Of a DNA stretch of 64,000 nt, positions 8,674-17,353 are shown piece by piece. Within the stretch, counting starts at the first letter, position 1; each line of letters starts with the position of its first letter. The DNA comes from Caballeronia temeraria (GTDB lineage Bacteria; Pseudomonadota; Gammaproteobacteria; Burkholderiales; Burkholderiaceae): assembly GCF_001544795.2 (NCBI RefSeq), contig NZ_FCOI02000014.1, positions 124,001 through 188,000 of the forward strand. The letters are read 5' to 3'. Both the position numbers and the translations under genes were made by a program. The notes below the pieces were generated by a model. That model was not told the DNA's origin. It was given only the letters and a program-made list of their open reading frames with translations, and did not search any database.

Positions 8674-9966
8674 ATGCGAATCGTTATTCTCGGAAGCGGC
8701 GTCGTTGGTGTGACGAGCGCGTATTACCTCGCTCGCGCCGGCCACGAAGTCACGGTCATCGACCGCGAAGCCGGGCCCGCGCTCGAAACGAGTTTCGCGA
8801 ATGCCGGGCAGATCTCCCCGGGTTACGCATCGCCGTGGGCGGCGCCAGGCGTGCCGCTCAAGGCCGTGAAGTGGATGTTCGAAAAGCACGCGCCGCTCGC
8901 CATCCGTCTCGACGGCACGATGAACCAGTTGCAGTGGATGTGGCAAATGCTGCGCAACTGCACGCAGGATCGCTACACGGTGAACAAGGGCCGCATGGTC
9001 CGTCTCGCCGAATACAGCCGCGACTGCCTGCAGGCGCTGCGCGCGGACACCGGCATCTCGTATGAAGGCCGCATGGGCGGCACGCTGCAACTGTTCCGCA
9101 CGCAACAGCAATTCGATGGCGCCGGTAAGGACATCGCCGTGCTGAAGGACGCCAACGTGCCGTTCGAGCTGCTCACCGCCGACGAACTCAAGAGGGCCGA
9201 GCCGGCGCTCGCCGCCGTGTCGCACAAGCTGACGGGCGGACTGCGCCTGCCGAACGACGAGACCGGCGACTGCCAGATGTTCACGACGCGCCTCGCCGCA
9301 ATGGCCGAAGTCCTCGGCGTCAAGTTCCGCTACAACACGTCGATCGACGCGCTCACCGTGGCCAATGGCCGTATCGCCGGCGTGCAGTGCGGCAAGGAAC
9401 TGGTGACGGCGGATTCTTACGTCGTCGCGCTCGGCTCGTATTCGCCGAAGCTGCTCCGCGATCTCGTGAAGATTCCGGTCTATCCGCTGAAGGGCTATTC
9501 GATCACCGCGCCGATCGTCGATGCAAACCGCGCGCCGGTATCGACCGTGCTCGACGAAACGTACAAGATCGCGATCACGCGTTTCGACGACCGCATCCGC
9601 GTGGGCGGCATGGCGGAAATCGTCGGCTACGACAAGAAGCTGAAGCAGGCACGTCGCGAAACGCTCGAAATGTGCGTGAACGACCTGTTCCCGGGCGGCG
9701 GCGACACGTCGAGCGCCACGTTCTGGACCGGCCTGCGCCCGATGACGCCGGACGGCACGCCGATCGTCGGCCGCACGCCCGTGCCGAACCTGTTCCTGAA
9801 CACGGGCCACGGCACCCTCGGCTGGACGATGTCGTGCGGCTCGGGTCAGTTGCTGGCGGATCTGATGTCGGGCAAGCAGCCCGCGATCCGCGCGGACGAC
9901 CTGTCGGTGCATCGCTACTTCGGCGATGTCGGTGTGAAGACGCGTCCGGGATACGCGAACGCGTAA
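8674..9966 (+). CDS. dadA: D-amino acid dehydrogenase
   Basis: Membrane-associated FAD enzyme that oxidises D-alanine and other D-amino acids to keto acids, feeding electrons to the respiratory chain. 430 residues. The N-terminal FAD site is MRIVILGSGVVGVTSAYYLA; the next conserved block is FANAGQISPGYASPWAAPG; the C-terminal block is GLRPMTPDGTPIVG followed by TGHGTLGWTMSCGSG. GGAG precedes the ATG. Racemase dadX is not next to it. A bidirectional terminator follows. Confidence 0.97.
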   Translation: MRIVILGSGVVGVTSAYYLARAGHEVTVIDREAGPALETSFANAGQISPGYASPWAAPGVPLKAVKWMFEKHAPLAIRLDGTMNQLQWMWQMLRNCTQDRYTVNKGRMVRLAEYSRDCLQALRADTGISYEGRMGGTLQLFRTQQQFDGAGKDIAVLKDANVPFELLTADELKRAEPALAAVSHKLTGGLRLPNDETGDCQMFTTRLAAMAEVLGVKFRYNTSIDALTVANGRIAGVQCGKELVTADSYVVALGSYSPKLLRDLVKIPVYPLKGYSITAPIVDANRAPVSTVLDETYKIAITRFDDRIRVGGMAEIVGYDKKLKQARRETLEMCVNDLFPGGGDTSSATFWTGLRPMTPDGTPIVGRTPVPNLFLNTGHGTLGWTMSCGSGQLLADLMSGKQPAIRADDLSVHRYFGDVGVKTRPGYANA

Positions 9967-9984
9967 TTCGCTTCATCGCAGGAA

Positions 9985-10022
9985 AAAACGAAGGCGCCTC
10001 ATGCAGGCGCCTTCGCCGTTTT
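9985..10022. terminator. Bidirectional terminator between dadA and acyl-CoA dehydrogenase
   Basis: Perfect nine-base arms GAAGGCGCC / GGCGCCTTC with a seven-base loop. Six U follow on the minus side and GUUUUC on the plus side, serving both convergent genes. The acyl-CoA dehydrogenase stop lies at its edge. Confidence 0.85.
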
Positions 10023-11812
10023 CAGAACTGATCTTCGCTCAGCGCGAGCACGCCTTCCTTGCCGTTCGCGCTGACGATCGACGCCTCGATGCCCGGCGCC
10101 AGCGACAAAATGTGCTCCGCGAAGAACTCCGCCGTCGCGATCTTCGCCGAGTGGAAGCGCTCGTCCTCCGCGCGCTTCTTCTGCGAAACGAGCATCGCGC
10201 GCGCCATCTGCCAGCCGGACAGGACAATGCCCGCCAGCCGCAGATACGGCACGCTGCCCGCGAACACGGCATTCGGATCGCTCTTGAACTTCGCGACGAT
10301 GAACTCGATCGCGCGCGCGAGCGACAGACTCCCCGCGCTCAGATGCCGATGCATCGACTTGAACGGCTGGCCGTCTACGTCGGCGAGCGCCGCGATGGTC
10401 TGATCGATCTGCGCGAGCAGCGCCTGCGCGGTCGCGCCGCCATCGCGCACGGTCTTGCGGCCGATGAGGTCGTTCGCCTGAATCGCCGTCGTGCCTTCGT
10501 AGATCGGCAGAATGCGCGCATCGCGATAATGCTGCGCCGCGCCCGTCTCCTCGATGAAGCCCATCCCGCCATGCACCTGCACGCCGATGCTCGCGACATC
10601 GACGGACATTTCCGTGGAAAAGCCCTTCACGATCGGCACGAGATATTCATAGATTGCCTGATGATTCTTCTGCGCGTCCGCGTCCGGATGGCCGTGCGCG
10701 AGATCGCTGTGCGCCGCCGCGACATAGGCGAGCGCGCGGGCGCCTTCGGTGTAGGCGCGCATCGTCGAGAGCATGCGGCGCACGTCGGGATGATGGATGA
10801 TCGTGACCGGCGCCTTCGCGCTGCCATCGACGGGACGGCTCTGCACGCGCTCCTTCGCATACGCGACCGCCTGCTGATACGCGCGCTCCGCGATCCCGAC
10901 GCCCTGCATGCCGACGGCGAAACGCGCCGCGTTCATCATGATGAACATGTACTCGAGGCCGCGATTCTCCTCGCCGATCAGATAGCCGGTCGCGCCGCCG
11001 TGATCGCCGTATTGCAGCACGGCCGTCGGGCTCGCCTTGATGCCGAGCTTGTGCTCGATCGACACGCAATGCACGTCGTTGCGCGCGCCGAGCGAGCCGT
11101 CGTCGTTGACGAGGAACTTCGGCACCAGAAAGAGCGAGATGCCTTTGACGCCTTCGGGCGCATCGGGCGTGCGCGCCAGCACGAGATGGACGATGTTCTT
11201 CGCCATGTCGTGCTCGCCATAGGTGATGAAAATCTTCGTGCCGAAGACCTTGAACGTGCCGTCGCCCTGCGGTTCGGCGCGCGCGCGCACGAGCGCGAGA
11301 TCGGAGCCGGCCTGCGGCTCGGTGAGGTTCATCGTGCCGGTCCATTCGCCGCTGATGAACTTCGGCAGATAGCGCGACTTTTGTTCGTCGCTGCCGGCGG
11401 TGAGGAGCGCCTCGATGGCGCCGTCGGTGAGCAGCGGACACAGCGCGAACGAAAGATTCGACGAGTTCAGCGCTTCGATGCACGGCGTCGCGATGAGCTT
11501 CGGCAAGCCCTGCCCGCCGAAGTCCGCCGGATGCACGACGCCTTGCCAGCCGCCTTCCGCGAACTGACGGAACGCGTCCTTGAAGCCGGGCGTCGTCGTG
11601 ACTTCGCCATTCGCCCAGGCGCTCGGATTGCGGTCGCCATCGACGTTGAGCGGCGCGATCACTTCGCCGCAGAAACGCGCGGCTTCCTCGACGACAGCTT
11701 GCGCCGTGTCGAAGCCCGCGTCTTCGTGACCGGGCAGCGCGGCGATGCTGTCGATATCCGCGAGTTCCTTCACTACGAACAGCATGTCCTTGACCGGGGC
11801 GTTGTAGTTCAT
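10022..11812 (-). CDS. Acyl-CoA dehydrogenase, C-terminally extended type
   Basis: 596-residue flavoprotein that introduces the alpha-beta double bond in acyl-CoA and passes electrons to ETF. Motifs include NLTEPQAGSDLALVRARA (FAD/substrate), GMQGVGIAERAYQQAVAY, VQVHGGMGFIEETGAAQHYR and RILPIYEGTTAIQANDLIGR. The length and C-terminal domain match the long AcdH/DUF5597-like acyl-CoA dehydrogenases (FadE5-type), not short-chain ones. GGAGGAG precedes ATG 11812. It lies directly downstream of etfBA but beyond a terminator. Chain-length preference cannot be told. Confidence 0.94.
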   Translation of the reverse strand: MNYNAPVKDMLFVVKELADIDSIAALPGHEDAGFDTAQAVVEEAARFCGEVIAPLNVDGDRNPSAWANGEVTTTPGFKDAFRQFAEGGWQGVVHPADFGGQGLPKLIATPCIEALNSSNLSFALCPLLTDGAIEALLTAGSDEQKSRYLPKFISGEWTGTMNLTEPQAGSDLALVRARAEPQGDGTFKVFGTKIFITYGEHDMAKNIVHLVLARTPDAPEGVKGISLFLVPKFLVNDDGSLGARNDVHCVSIEHKLGIKASPTAVLQYGDHGGATGYLIGEENRGLEYMFIMMNAARFAVGMQGVGIAERAYQQAVAYAKERVQSRPVDGSAKAPVTIIHHPDVRRMLSTMRAYTEGARALAYVAAAHSDLAHGHPDADAQKNHQAIYEYLVPIVKGFSTEMSVDVASIGVQVHGGMGFIEETGAAQHYRDARILPIYEGTTAIQANDLIGRKTVRDGGATAQALLAQIDQTIAALADVDGQPFKSMHRHLSAGSLSLARAIEFIVAKFKSDPNAVFAGSVPYLRLAGIVLSGWQMARAMLVSQKKRAEDERFHSAKIATAEFFAEHILSLAPGIEASIVSANGKEGVLALSEDQF

Positions 11813-11854
11813 CGTTTTGTCTCCTCCGAATTCGGATTTTCGGGTATTCGGGTA

Positions 11855-11885
11855 CAAAAAAAGGGCGCAACATTTGTCGCGCCCT
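11855..11885 (-). terminator. Terminator after etfA
   Basis: Minus strand: GGGCGC arm, ten-base loop, GCGCCC arm, then eight U. It separates etfBA from the downstream acyl-CoA dehydrogenase. Confidence 0.85.
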
Positions 11886-11927
11886 ATTGTTCTTCTGTGT
11901 GGCGAGTGTTCGACTCAACCGCGCGGC

Positions 11928-12863
11928 TTAGCCGAGCTCTTTCACCAGTTCCGGCACGACCGAGAACAGATCGCCGACGAGACCGTAATCGGCCACGCTG
12001 AAGATCGGCGCTTCGGGGTCCTTGTTGATCGCGACGATGACCTTCGAGTCCTTCATGCCGGCCAGATGCTGGATCGCGCCCGAGATGCCGACCGCCACGT
12101 ACAGTTGCGGCGCGACGATCTTGCCGGTTTGACCGACCTGGAAGTCGTTCGGGACGTAGCCCGCATCGACTGCCGCGCGCGATGCGCCGAGCGCCGCGCC
12201 GAGCTTGTCCGCGAGCGGTTCGAGCGTCTTCGTGTAGTTTTCACCGCTGCCGAGACCCCGGCCACCCGACACGATGATGTGCGCGCTCGTCAGTTCCGGA
12301 CGATCGAGCTTGGTGACTTCGCGGCTCACGAACGACGAAATGCCCGCGTCCGCTGCGGCGTCGATCTTCTCGACCGATGCGCTGCCGCCTTCCGCCGCCA
12401 CCGGATCGAAGCCCGTCGCACGCACGGTGATGACCTTGATCGGATCGCTCGATTGAACCGTTGCAATCGCGTTGCCGGCGTAGATCGGGCGCTCGAACGT
12501 GTCGGCGCTGTCGACGGCGGTGATATCGCTGATTTGCGCGACATCCAGATGCGCTGCGATACGCGGCGCGATGTTCTTACCATAAGCGGTTGCCGGAGCC
12601 AGAATGTGCGAATAATCCTTCGCGATGTTCAGCACCGTGCCTTCGACGTTTTCAGCGAGGCCATCGGCAAGCTGAGGCGCATCGGCGAGCAGCACTTTGC
12701 TGACGCCCGCGATCTTCGCCGCCGCATCCGCCGCGCCCTGCGCGTTCGAGCCCGCGACCAGCACATGCACGTCGCCACCGATCTTCGATGCCGCCGCAAC
12801 CGTGTTCAGCGTCGCTGCCTTGATCGACGCGTTATCGTGTTCCGCAATTACCAGGATCGTCAT
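11928..12863 (-). CDS. etfA: Electron transfer flavoprotein alpha subunit
   Basis: 311-residue FAD-binding subunit of ETF, which collects electrons from acyl-CoA dehydrogenases and passes them to ETF-ubiquinone oxidoreductase. The C-terminal FAD domain holds VSGGRGLGSGENY, GASRAAVDAGYVPNDFQVGQ, YVAVGISGAIQHLAGM and INKDPEAPIFSVADYGLVGD. It lies 15 bases after etfB, in one operon. Confidence 0.98.
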   Translation of the reverse strand: MTILVIAEHDNASIKAATLNTVAAASKIGGDVHVLVAGSNAQGAADAAAKIAGVSKVLLADAPQLADGLAENVEGTVLNIAKDYSHILAPATAYGKNIAPRIAAHLDVAQISDITAVDSADTFERPIYAGNAIATVQSSDPIKVITVRATGFDPVAAEGGSASVEKIDAAADAGISSFVSREVTKLDRPELTSAHIIVSGGRGLGSGENYTKTLEPLADKLGAALGASRAAVDAGYVPNDFQVGQTGKIVAPQLYVAVGISGAIQHLAGMKDSKVIVAINKDPEAPIFSVADYGLVGDLFSVVPELVKELG

Positions 12864-12878
12864 TTTCTCGCGTCTCCT

Positions 12879-13628
12879 TTACAGCACCTTGGCTTCGGTC
12901 TTGAGCTTCTCGACCAGCGTCTTCACGTCGGGCACCATGATGCCCGCGCTGCGCTTCGGCGGCTCGACGACTTTCAGCGTCTTCAGGCGCGGCGCGACGT
13001 CGACGCCCAGATCGGCGGGCTTCACCGTCGTCAGCGGCTTCTTCTTCGCCTTCATGATGTTCGGCAGCGTCACATAACGCGGCTCGTTCAGGCGCAGGTC
13101 CGTGGTCACGACTGCCGGCAGCTTCAGCGACAGCGTTTCCGCGCCGCCATCGACTTCGCGCGACACCGTGGCTTTGCCATCGGCAACGACGACCTTCGAT
13201 GCGAACGTCGCTTGCGGCAAACCGGCTAGCGCGGCCAGCATCTGACCGGTCTGGTTCGAATCGTCGTCGATGGCCTGCTTGCCGAGAATGATCAGCTCAG
13301 GCTTTTCCTGATCGACCAGCGCCTTCAGAATCTTCGCGACCGCCAGCGGCTGAAGGTCATCGGCGGATTCGACGAGAATCGCGCGATCCGCGCCGATAGC
13401 CAACGCCGTGCGCAGCGTTTCCTGACACTGCGTCACGCCGCACGACACGGCGATCACTTCCGTAGCAACACCCGCTTCCCTCAGACGCACCGCCTCTTCC
13501 ACGGCGATTTCGTCGAACGGGTTCATCGACATCTTCACGTTGGCGATATCGACGCCCGTGTTGTCCGACTTCACACGGACCTTCACGTTGTAGTCGACCA
13601 CGCGCTTGACTGGCACCAGAATTTTCAT
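12879..13628 (-). CDS. etfB: Electron transfer flavoprotein beta subunit
   Basis: 249-residue AMP-binding partner of EtfA. It begins MKILVPVKRVVDYNVKVRVK; the conserved signature VDGGAETLSLKLPAVVTTDL is in the C-terminal half. The ATG at 13628 matches family starts; an ATG two codons upstream is less likely. First gene of the etfBA operon. Confidence 0.98.
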   Translation of the reverse strand: MKILVPVKRVVDYNVKVRVKSDNTGVDIANVKMSMNPFDEIAVEEAVRLREAGVATEVIAVSCGVTQCQETLRTALAIGADRAILVESADDLQPLAVAKILKALVDQEKPELIILGKQAIDDDSNQTGQMLAALAGLPQATFASKVVVADGKATVSREVDGGAETLSLKLPAVVTTDLRLNEPRYVTLPNIMKAKKKPLTTVKPADLGVDVAPRLKTLKVVEPPKRSAGIMVPDVKTLVEKLKTEAKVL

Positions 13629-13667
13629 GCACACGCTCCAAAGTTACGATTACGTCAACCCAGCGCC

Positions 13668-13673
13668 ATTATA
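13668..13673 (-). promoter_or_regulatory. Probable -10 of the etfBA promoter
   Basis: TATAAT on the minus strand, about 40 bases before the etfB ATG. No good -35 hexamer is seen at 16-18 bases, so activator dependence is possible. Confidence 0.45.
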
Positions 13674-13814
13674 CGAGCGACGCGTCAGAACACCCCTCCA
13701 AAAGCGGGTGGGGTTGGTCATCGTGCAATAGATATGAGCCGAATTTAATCGAACGATCGTGCTTTTTATATTCACGAAAACCCGAACCCGGCTATGAAAA
13801 CACCGTGAAAACGA

Positions 13815-14609
13815 TTACCAGGCGGTAATCACCGCGCCGGCATATTTGCCTTCGACGAACTGCTTCACTTCGGGCGAGTGATACGCCGCAACGAGCTTGG
13901 CGACCCACGGCTTGTCCTTGTCGGCCGCGCGGATCGCGATGATGTTCACGTACGGACCGTGCGGATCTTCGATCGCAATCGCATCCGACTTCGGCTTCAG
14001 CCCCGCTTCCATCGCGAAGTTCGTGTTGATGGCGGCGGCATCGACGTCGTCGAGCGAGCGCGGAATCTGCGCCGCGTCGAGCTCGACGATCTTCAGCTTC
14101 TTCGGGTTCTCGACGATATCCAGCGGCGTCGCCTTGAGGCCCGCATCCGCGCGCAGCTTGATCAGACCTTGCTTCTGCAGCAGCAGCAACGCGCGGCCGC
14201 CGTTGGTCGGATCGTTCGGCACCGCGATGCGCGCGCCGTTGCCGAGCGCCGACAGCGACTTCAGCTTCTTCGAATAGATGCCCATCGGGAACGTCACCGT
14301 ATCGGCGATCTTGATGAGCTTGTAGCCGCGATCCTTCACCTGCGCGTCGAGATACGGCAGATGCTGATAGCTGTTCGCGTCGAGATCGCCGGCGGCGAGC
14401 GCGGCGTTCGGCTGCACGTAATCCGAAAACTCGACGACCGTGATCTTCAGGCCGTTCTTCGCGGCGACCTGCTTCACCACGTCCATGATCTGCGCGTGCG
14501 GGCCGCCGGTGACGCCCATCTTGATCGCGTCTTCAGCGTGGGCCACGCCATTGAACAGCGTTGCGCTCAAAAGCGCGGCGGCGAACTTCAGAATGTATCG
14601 ACGTTGCAT
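13815..14609 (-). CDS. metQ: Methionine ABC transporter substrate-binding protein
   Basis: 264-residue NlpA/MetQ-family binding protein for methionine. The signal peptide MQRRYILKFAAALLSATLFN ends near VAHA; no lipobox Cys is seen, so it seems to be a soluble periplasmic form, unlike the E. coli lipoprotein. Family blocks: KMGVTGGPHAQIMD, LDANSYQHLPYLDAQV, PNDPTNGGRALLLLQKQGLI. Last gene of metN-metI-metQ. An NlpA paralogue with another substrate is the alternative. Confidence 0.95.
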   Translation of the reverse strand: MQRRYILKFAAALLSATLFNGVAHAEDAIKMGVTGGPHAQIMDVVKQVAAKNGLKITVVEFSDYVQPNAALAAGDLDANSYQHLPYLDAQVKDRGYKLIKIADTVTFPMGIYSKKLKSLSALGNGARIAVPNDPTNGGRALLLLQKQGLIKLRADAGLKATPLDIVENPKKLKIVELDAAQIPRSLDDVDAAAINTNFAMEAGLKPKSDAIAIEDPHGPYVNIIAIRAADKDKPWVAKLVAAYHSPEVKQFVEGKYAGAVITAW

Positions 14610-14623
14610 GGTTTCTTGAGTGG

Positions 14624-15277
14624 TTATTTGTGGCTGAGACGACGAACGAGCCAGTCGCCGAACGACTGAACGAGCTGCACGAACACGATGAGAATCACGA
14701 CGACGGTAATCATCACTTCGGGCAGGAAGCGCTGATAACCATAGCGGATGCCGAGATCGCCGAGACCGCCGCCGCCGATCGCGCCCGCCATCGCCGAATA
14801 GCCGACGAGCGACACGAAGGTGATCGTCAACCCGGCGACGACGCCCGGCAGCGATTCCGGCAACAGCACCTTGAACACGATCTGCGATGTCGTCGCGCCC
14901 ATCGCCTGCGCGGCTTCGATCAGCCCGCGATCCACTTCGCGCAGCGCGGTCTCGACGAGCCGCGCGATGAACGGCGCAGCGGCGATGGTCGGCGGCACGA
15001 CCGCGGCCGCGGTGCCGATCGACGAGCCGACGACGAGCCGCGTGAACGGAATCACCGCGACGAGAAGAATGATGAACGGCGTCGAGCGCACCGCATTGAC
15101 GACGCCGCCGAGCACGCGATTCACGCCGATGTTCTGGAGCACGCCATCGCGGTCGGTCAGATAGAGCAGCACGCCGAGCGGCAAACCGACGGCCGCGCCG
15201 ACGAGTCCCGAGATGCCGACCATGATCAGCGTTTCCCAGAACGACTGGACGAACATGTCGAACATTTCACTCAACAT
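14624..15277 (-). CDS. metI: Methionine ABC transporter permease
   Basis: 217-residue inner-membrane permease with five or so hydrophobic segments. The ABC-interaction (EAA) loop is ALREVDRGLIEAAQAMGATT; the C-terminal block AMAGAIGGGGLGDLGIRYGY is typical of MetI. Overlaps metN by 11 bases and lies 14 bases before metQ. Confidence 0.97.
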   Translation of the reverse strand: MLSEMFDMFVQSFWETLIMVGISGLVGAAVGLPLGVLLYLTDRDGVLQNIGVNRVLGGVVNAVRSTPFIILLVAVIPFTRLVVGSSIGTAAAVVPPTIAAAPFIARLVETALREVDRGLIEAAQAMGATTSQIVFKVLLPESLPGVVAGLTITFVSLVGYSAMAGAIGGGGLGDLGIRYGYQRFLPEVMITVVVILIVFVQLVQSFGDWLVRRLSHK

Positions 15278-16301
15278 GGGACAACTCCTCCACCACGACG
15301 CCTTGCGAGCGCAAATAGTCGATCGCCTCGGCGATCTTCACCGGCTGGCCGCCCGCGAGCACCGCGAGCGACCCGAACGCCTGCCCCTGAATCTCGTCGA
15401 TCTGGCCGTGCAGGATGTTGAAATCGAGTTCGTAGCGGCGGATCGTCTCGGAGAGAATCGGCTGATCGACGCCCGAACCCGTGAACGCGAGGCGCAGCAA
15501 ATGGCCGCTGCCGGTCTTCAGACGCTCGGTGACGCGCGCCTTCAGTGCGGGCGGCAGTTCGTGCGCGATCACGTCGCCGATCAGCGCGCGCGTGACTTCG
15601 TGATGCGGCTGCATGAAGACATCGACGACCTTGCCCTCTTCCACCACGCGCCCGGCGTCGAGCACCGCGACGCGATCGCAGACCTGCTTGATCACTTCCA
15701 TCTGATGCGTGATGAGCACGATCGTGAGCCCGAGCTCGCGATTGATCTTGCGCAGCAGATCGAGAATCGCACGCGTGGTTTCCGGATCGAGCGCGGACGT
15801 GGCCTCATCGGAAAGCAGGACTTTCGGCCTGCTCGCGAGCGCCCGCGCAATACCCACGCGCTGCTTCTGCCCGCCGCTGATCTGCGCGGGATACTTGTCC
15901 TTGTGCGTCGAGAGGCCGACGAGATCGAGCAGCGGCAAGACGGCCGCCTCGATCTCCGCGCGCTTCTTGCCGGCCAGTTCGAGCGGCAGCGCGACGTTGC
16001 CGTACACCGTGCGCGAACTCAGCAGATTGAAATGCTGAAAGATCATGCCGATGTCGCGGCGCGCCGCGCGCAGATCGTCCTTGCCGAGCGTCGTGAGATC
16101 GCGTCCGTCGACGATGACGTTGCCTTCGCTCGGCCGCGTCAGCAGATTGATGGTGCGCACCAGCGTGCTCTTGCCCGCGCCGCTGCGCCCGATGATGCCG
16201 AACACTTCGCCGGCGGGAATCGTCAGATTGACGTTGTGCAGCGCTTCGACCCAGCCTCGGGGCCCCGCGAAACGCTGCGAGAGATTGCGTATTTCGATCA
16301 T
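15267..16301 (-). CDS. metN: Methionine ABC transporter ATPase
   Basis: 344-residue ATPase of methionine import. Walker A GRSGAGKST, signature ISGGQKQRVGIARAL, Walker B KVLLSDEATSAL, and H-loop LITHQ. The C-terminal 90 residues form the ACT-like NIL domain that senses methionine and mediates transinhibition in E. coli MetN. First gene of metNIQ. The ATG at 16301 has no convincing Shine-Dalgarno and is preceded by a stable hairpin. Confidence 0.97.
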   Translation of the reverse strand: MIEIRNLSQRFAGPRGWVEALHNVNLTIPAGEVFGIIGRSGAGKSTLVRTINLLTRPSEGNVIVDGRDLTTLGKDDLRAARRDIGMIFQHFNLLSSRTVYGNVALPLELAGKKRAEIEAAVLPLLDLVGLSTHKDKYPAQISGGQKQRVGIARALASRPKVLLSDEATSALDPETTRAILDLLRKINRELGLTIVLITHQMEVIKQVCDRVAVLDAGRVVEEGKVVDVFMQPHHEVTRALIGDVIAHELPPALKARVTERLKTGSGHLLRLAFTGSGVDQPILSETIRRYELDFNILHGQIDEIQGQAFGSLAVLAGGQPVKIAEAIDYLRSQGVVVEELSHVE

Positions 16302-16312
16302 GAAAATGCAAA

Positions 16313-16360
16313 CGGCGGAAGGCTCGCCGGGTGAAAACGCACCCGCGCTGCCGGCCGCCG
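16313..16360 (-). promoter_or_regulatory. Structured metNIQ leader
   Basis: Nested stem just upstream of metN: outer CGGCGG/CCGCCG arms (16355-16360 with 16313-16318) and inner GGGTG/CACCC arms. It ends about 11 bases before the ATG, where a ribosome binding site should be. It does not match any SAM riboswitch class I can recognise by eye. Confidence 0.45.
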
Positions 16361-16468
16361 CTCGTTCTTAGCTGTTTGGTACCGTAAGGCCGCGATTTTA
16401 CAGGACACGTTACATTCTGTTTAATAATGATTTCCGATCGGCTAATAACGCAGAGATATTTACACGCC

Positions 16469-17353
16469 ATGTCACGCCACATTTATTCGACGAGCGCCGT
16501 CACGACGCGCGATGGCGTCGAACTGTTCCTGCATCGCTGGCAGCCCGCGCCGGACATCGAGTTGAAGGCGCGCATCGCGCTCGTGCACGGTTTGGGCGAG
16601 CACGCGGGACGTTACGACGCGCTCGCGATCGCGCTCAATGCGGCGGGGATCGAGCTGATCGGCATCGATCTGCGCGGACACGGGAAATCGTCGGGCGACC
16701 GGGCGTGGGTTCGCGTCTTCACCGACTATCTGCGCGACACCGACGTCCTGCTCGAAGCGTGCGTCGCGACGCCGCCCGTCGGCACGCCGTTATTTCTGAT
16801 GGGCCACAGCATGGGCGGCACGGTCGCCGCGCTCTACGCCGCCGAGCGCGCGCAGGAAAGAAAGCTGGCCGGTCTGATCCTGTCGAGTGCGGCGTTGAAA
16901 ATCGGCGCAGGCACGCCGCGCTGGAAGGCGAAGCTGAGCCGCATCGTGGGCACGGTCGCGCCGCGCATCGCCGCGTTCAGTATCGACCCGGCGTTGCTTT
17001 CGCGGGCGCCGGGCGTCGTCGAAGCGTACAAACGCGATCCGCTCGTGCTTCACGCGGCCGTTCCGGCGCGCACGGCCGCGCAGATTCTCGCCGGCATGGA
17101 GCGCGTAGCGGCGAAGCGCGGTGAGATCAAACTGCCGCTGCTCGTCTTTCACGGCAGCGCGGACGCGATCTGCGATCCCGCCGGCAGCCGCGAATTCGAA
17201 GCGAACACGGGATCGACCGACAGCACGCTCATGATCCACGAAGGCAGCGCCCACGAAACGCTCAACGATCTCGACCGCGAGCGCGTGATCCGCGAGCTGA
17301 TCGACTGGACGCTGGTGCGGGCCGACTACGCGCGTGCGCACGCCTTCGGCTAG
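16469..17353 (+). CDS. Alpha/beta hydrolase, monoacylglycerol lipase/lysophospholipase type
   Basis: 294-residue serine hydrolase. The oxyanion block ALVHGLGEHAGRYDALA and RGHGKSSGDR are typical of the monoglyceride lipase group; the nucleophile elbow is GHSMGG; the Asp is in LLVFHGSADAICDP and the His in HETLNDLDRE. No signal peptide. The real substrate is unknown. Start ATG 16469 (MSRHIYS) is preferred over 16427. The stop overlaps the stop of the convergent gene by a CTAG. Confidence 0.9.
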   Translation: MSRHIYSTSAVTTRDGVELFLHRWQPAPDIELKARIALVHGLGEHAGRYDALAIALNAAGIELIGIDLRGHGKSSGDRAWVRVFTDYLRDTDVLLEACVATPPVGTPLFLMGHSMGGTVAALYAAERAQERKLAGLILSSAALKIGAGTPRWKAKLSRIVGTVAPRIAAFSIDPALLSRAPGVVEAYKRDPLVLHAAVPARTAAQILAGMERVAAKRGEIKLPLLVFHGSADAICDPAGSREFEANTGSTDSTLMIHEGSAHETLNDLDRERVIRELIDWTLVRADYARAHAFG

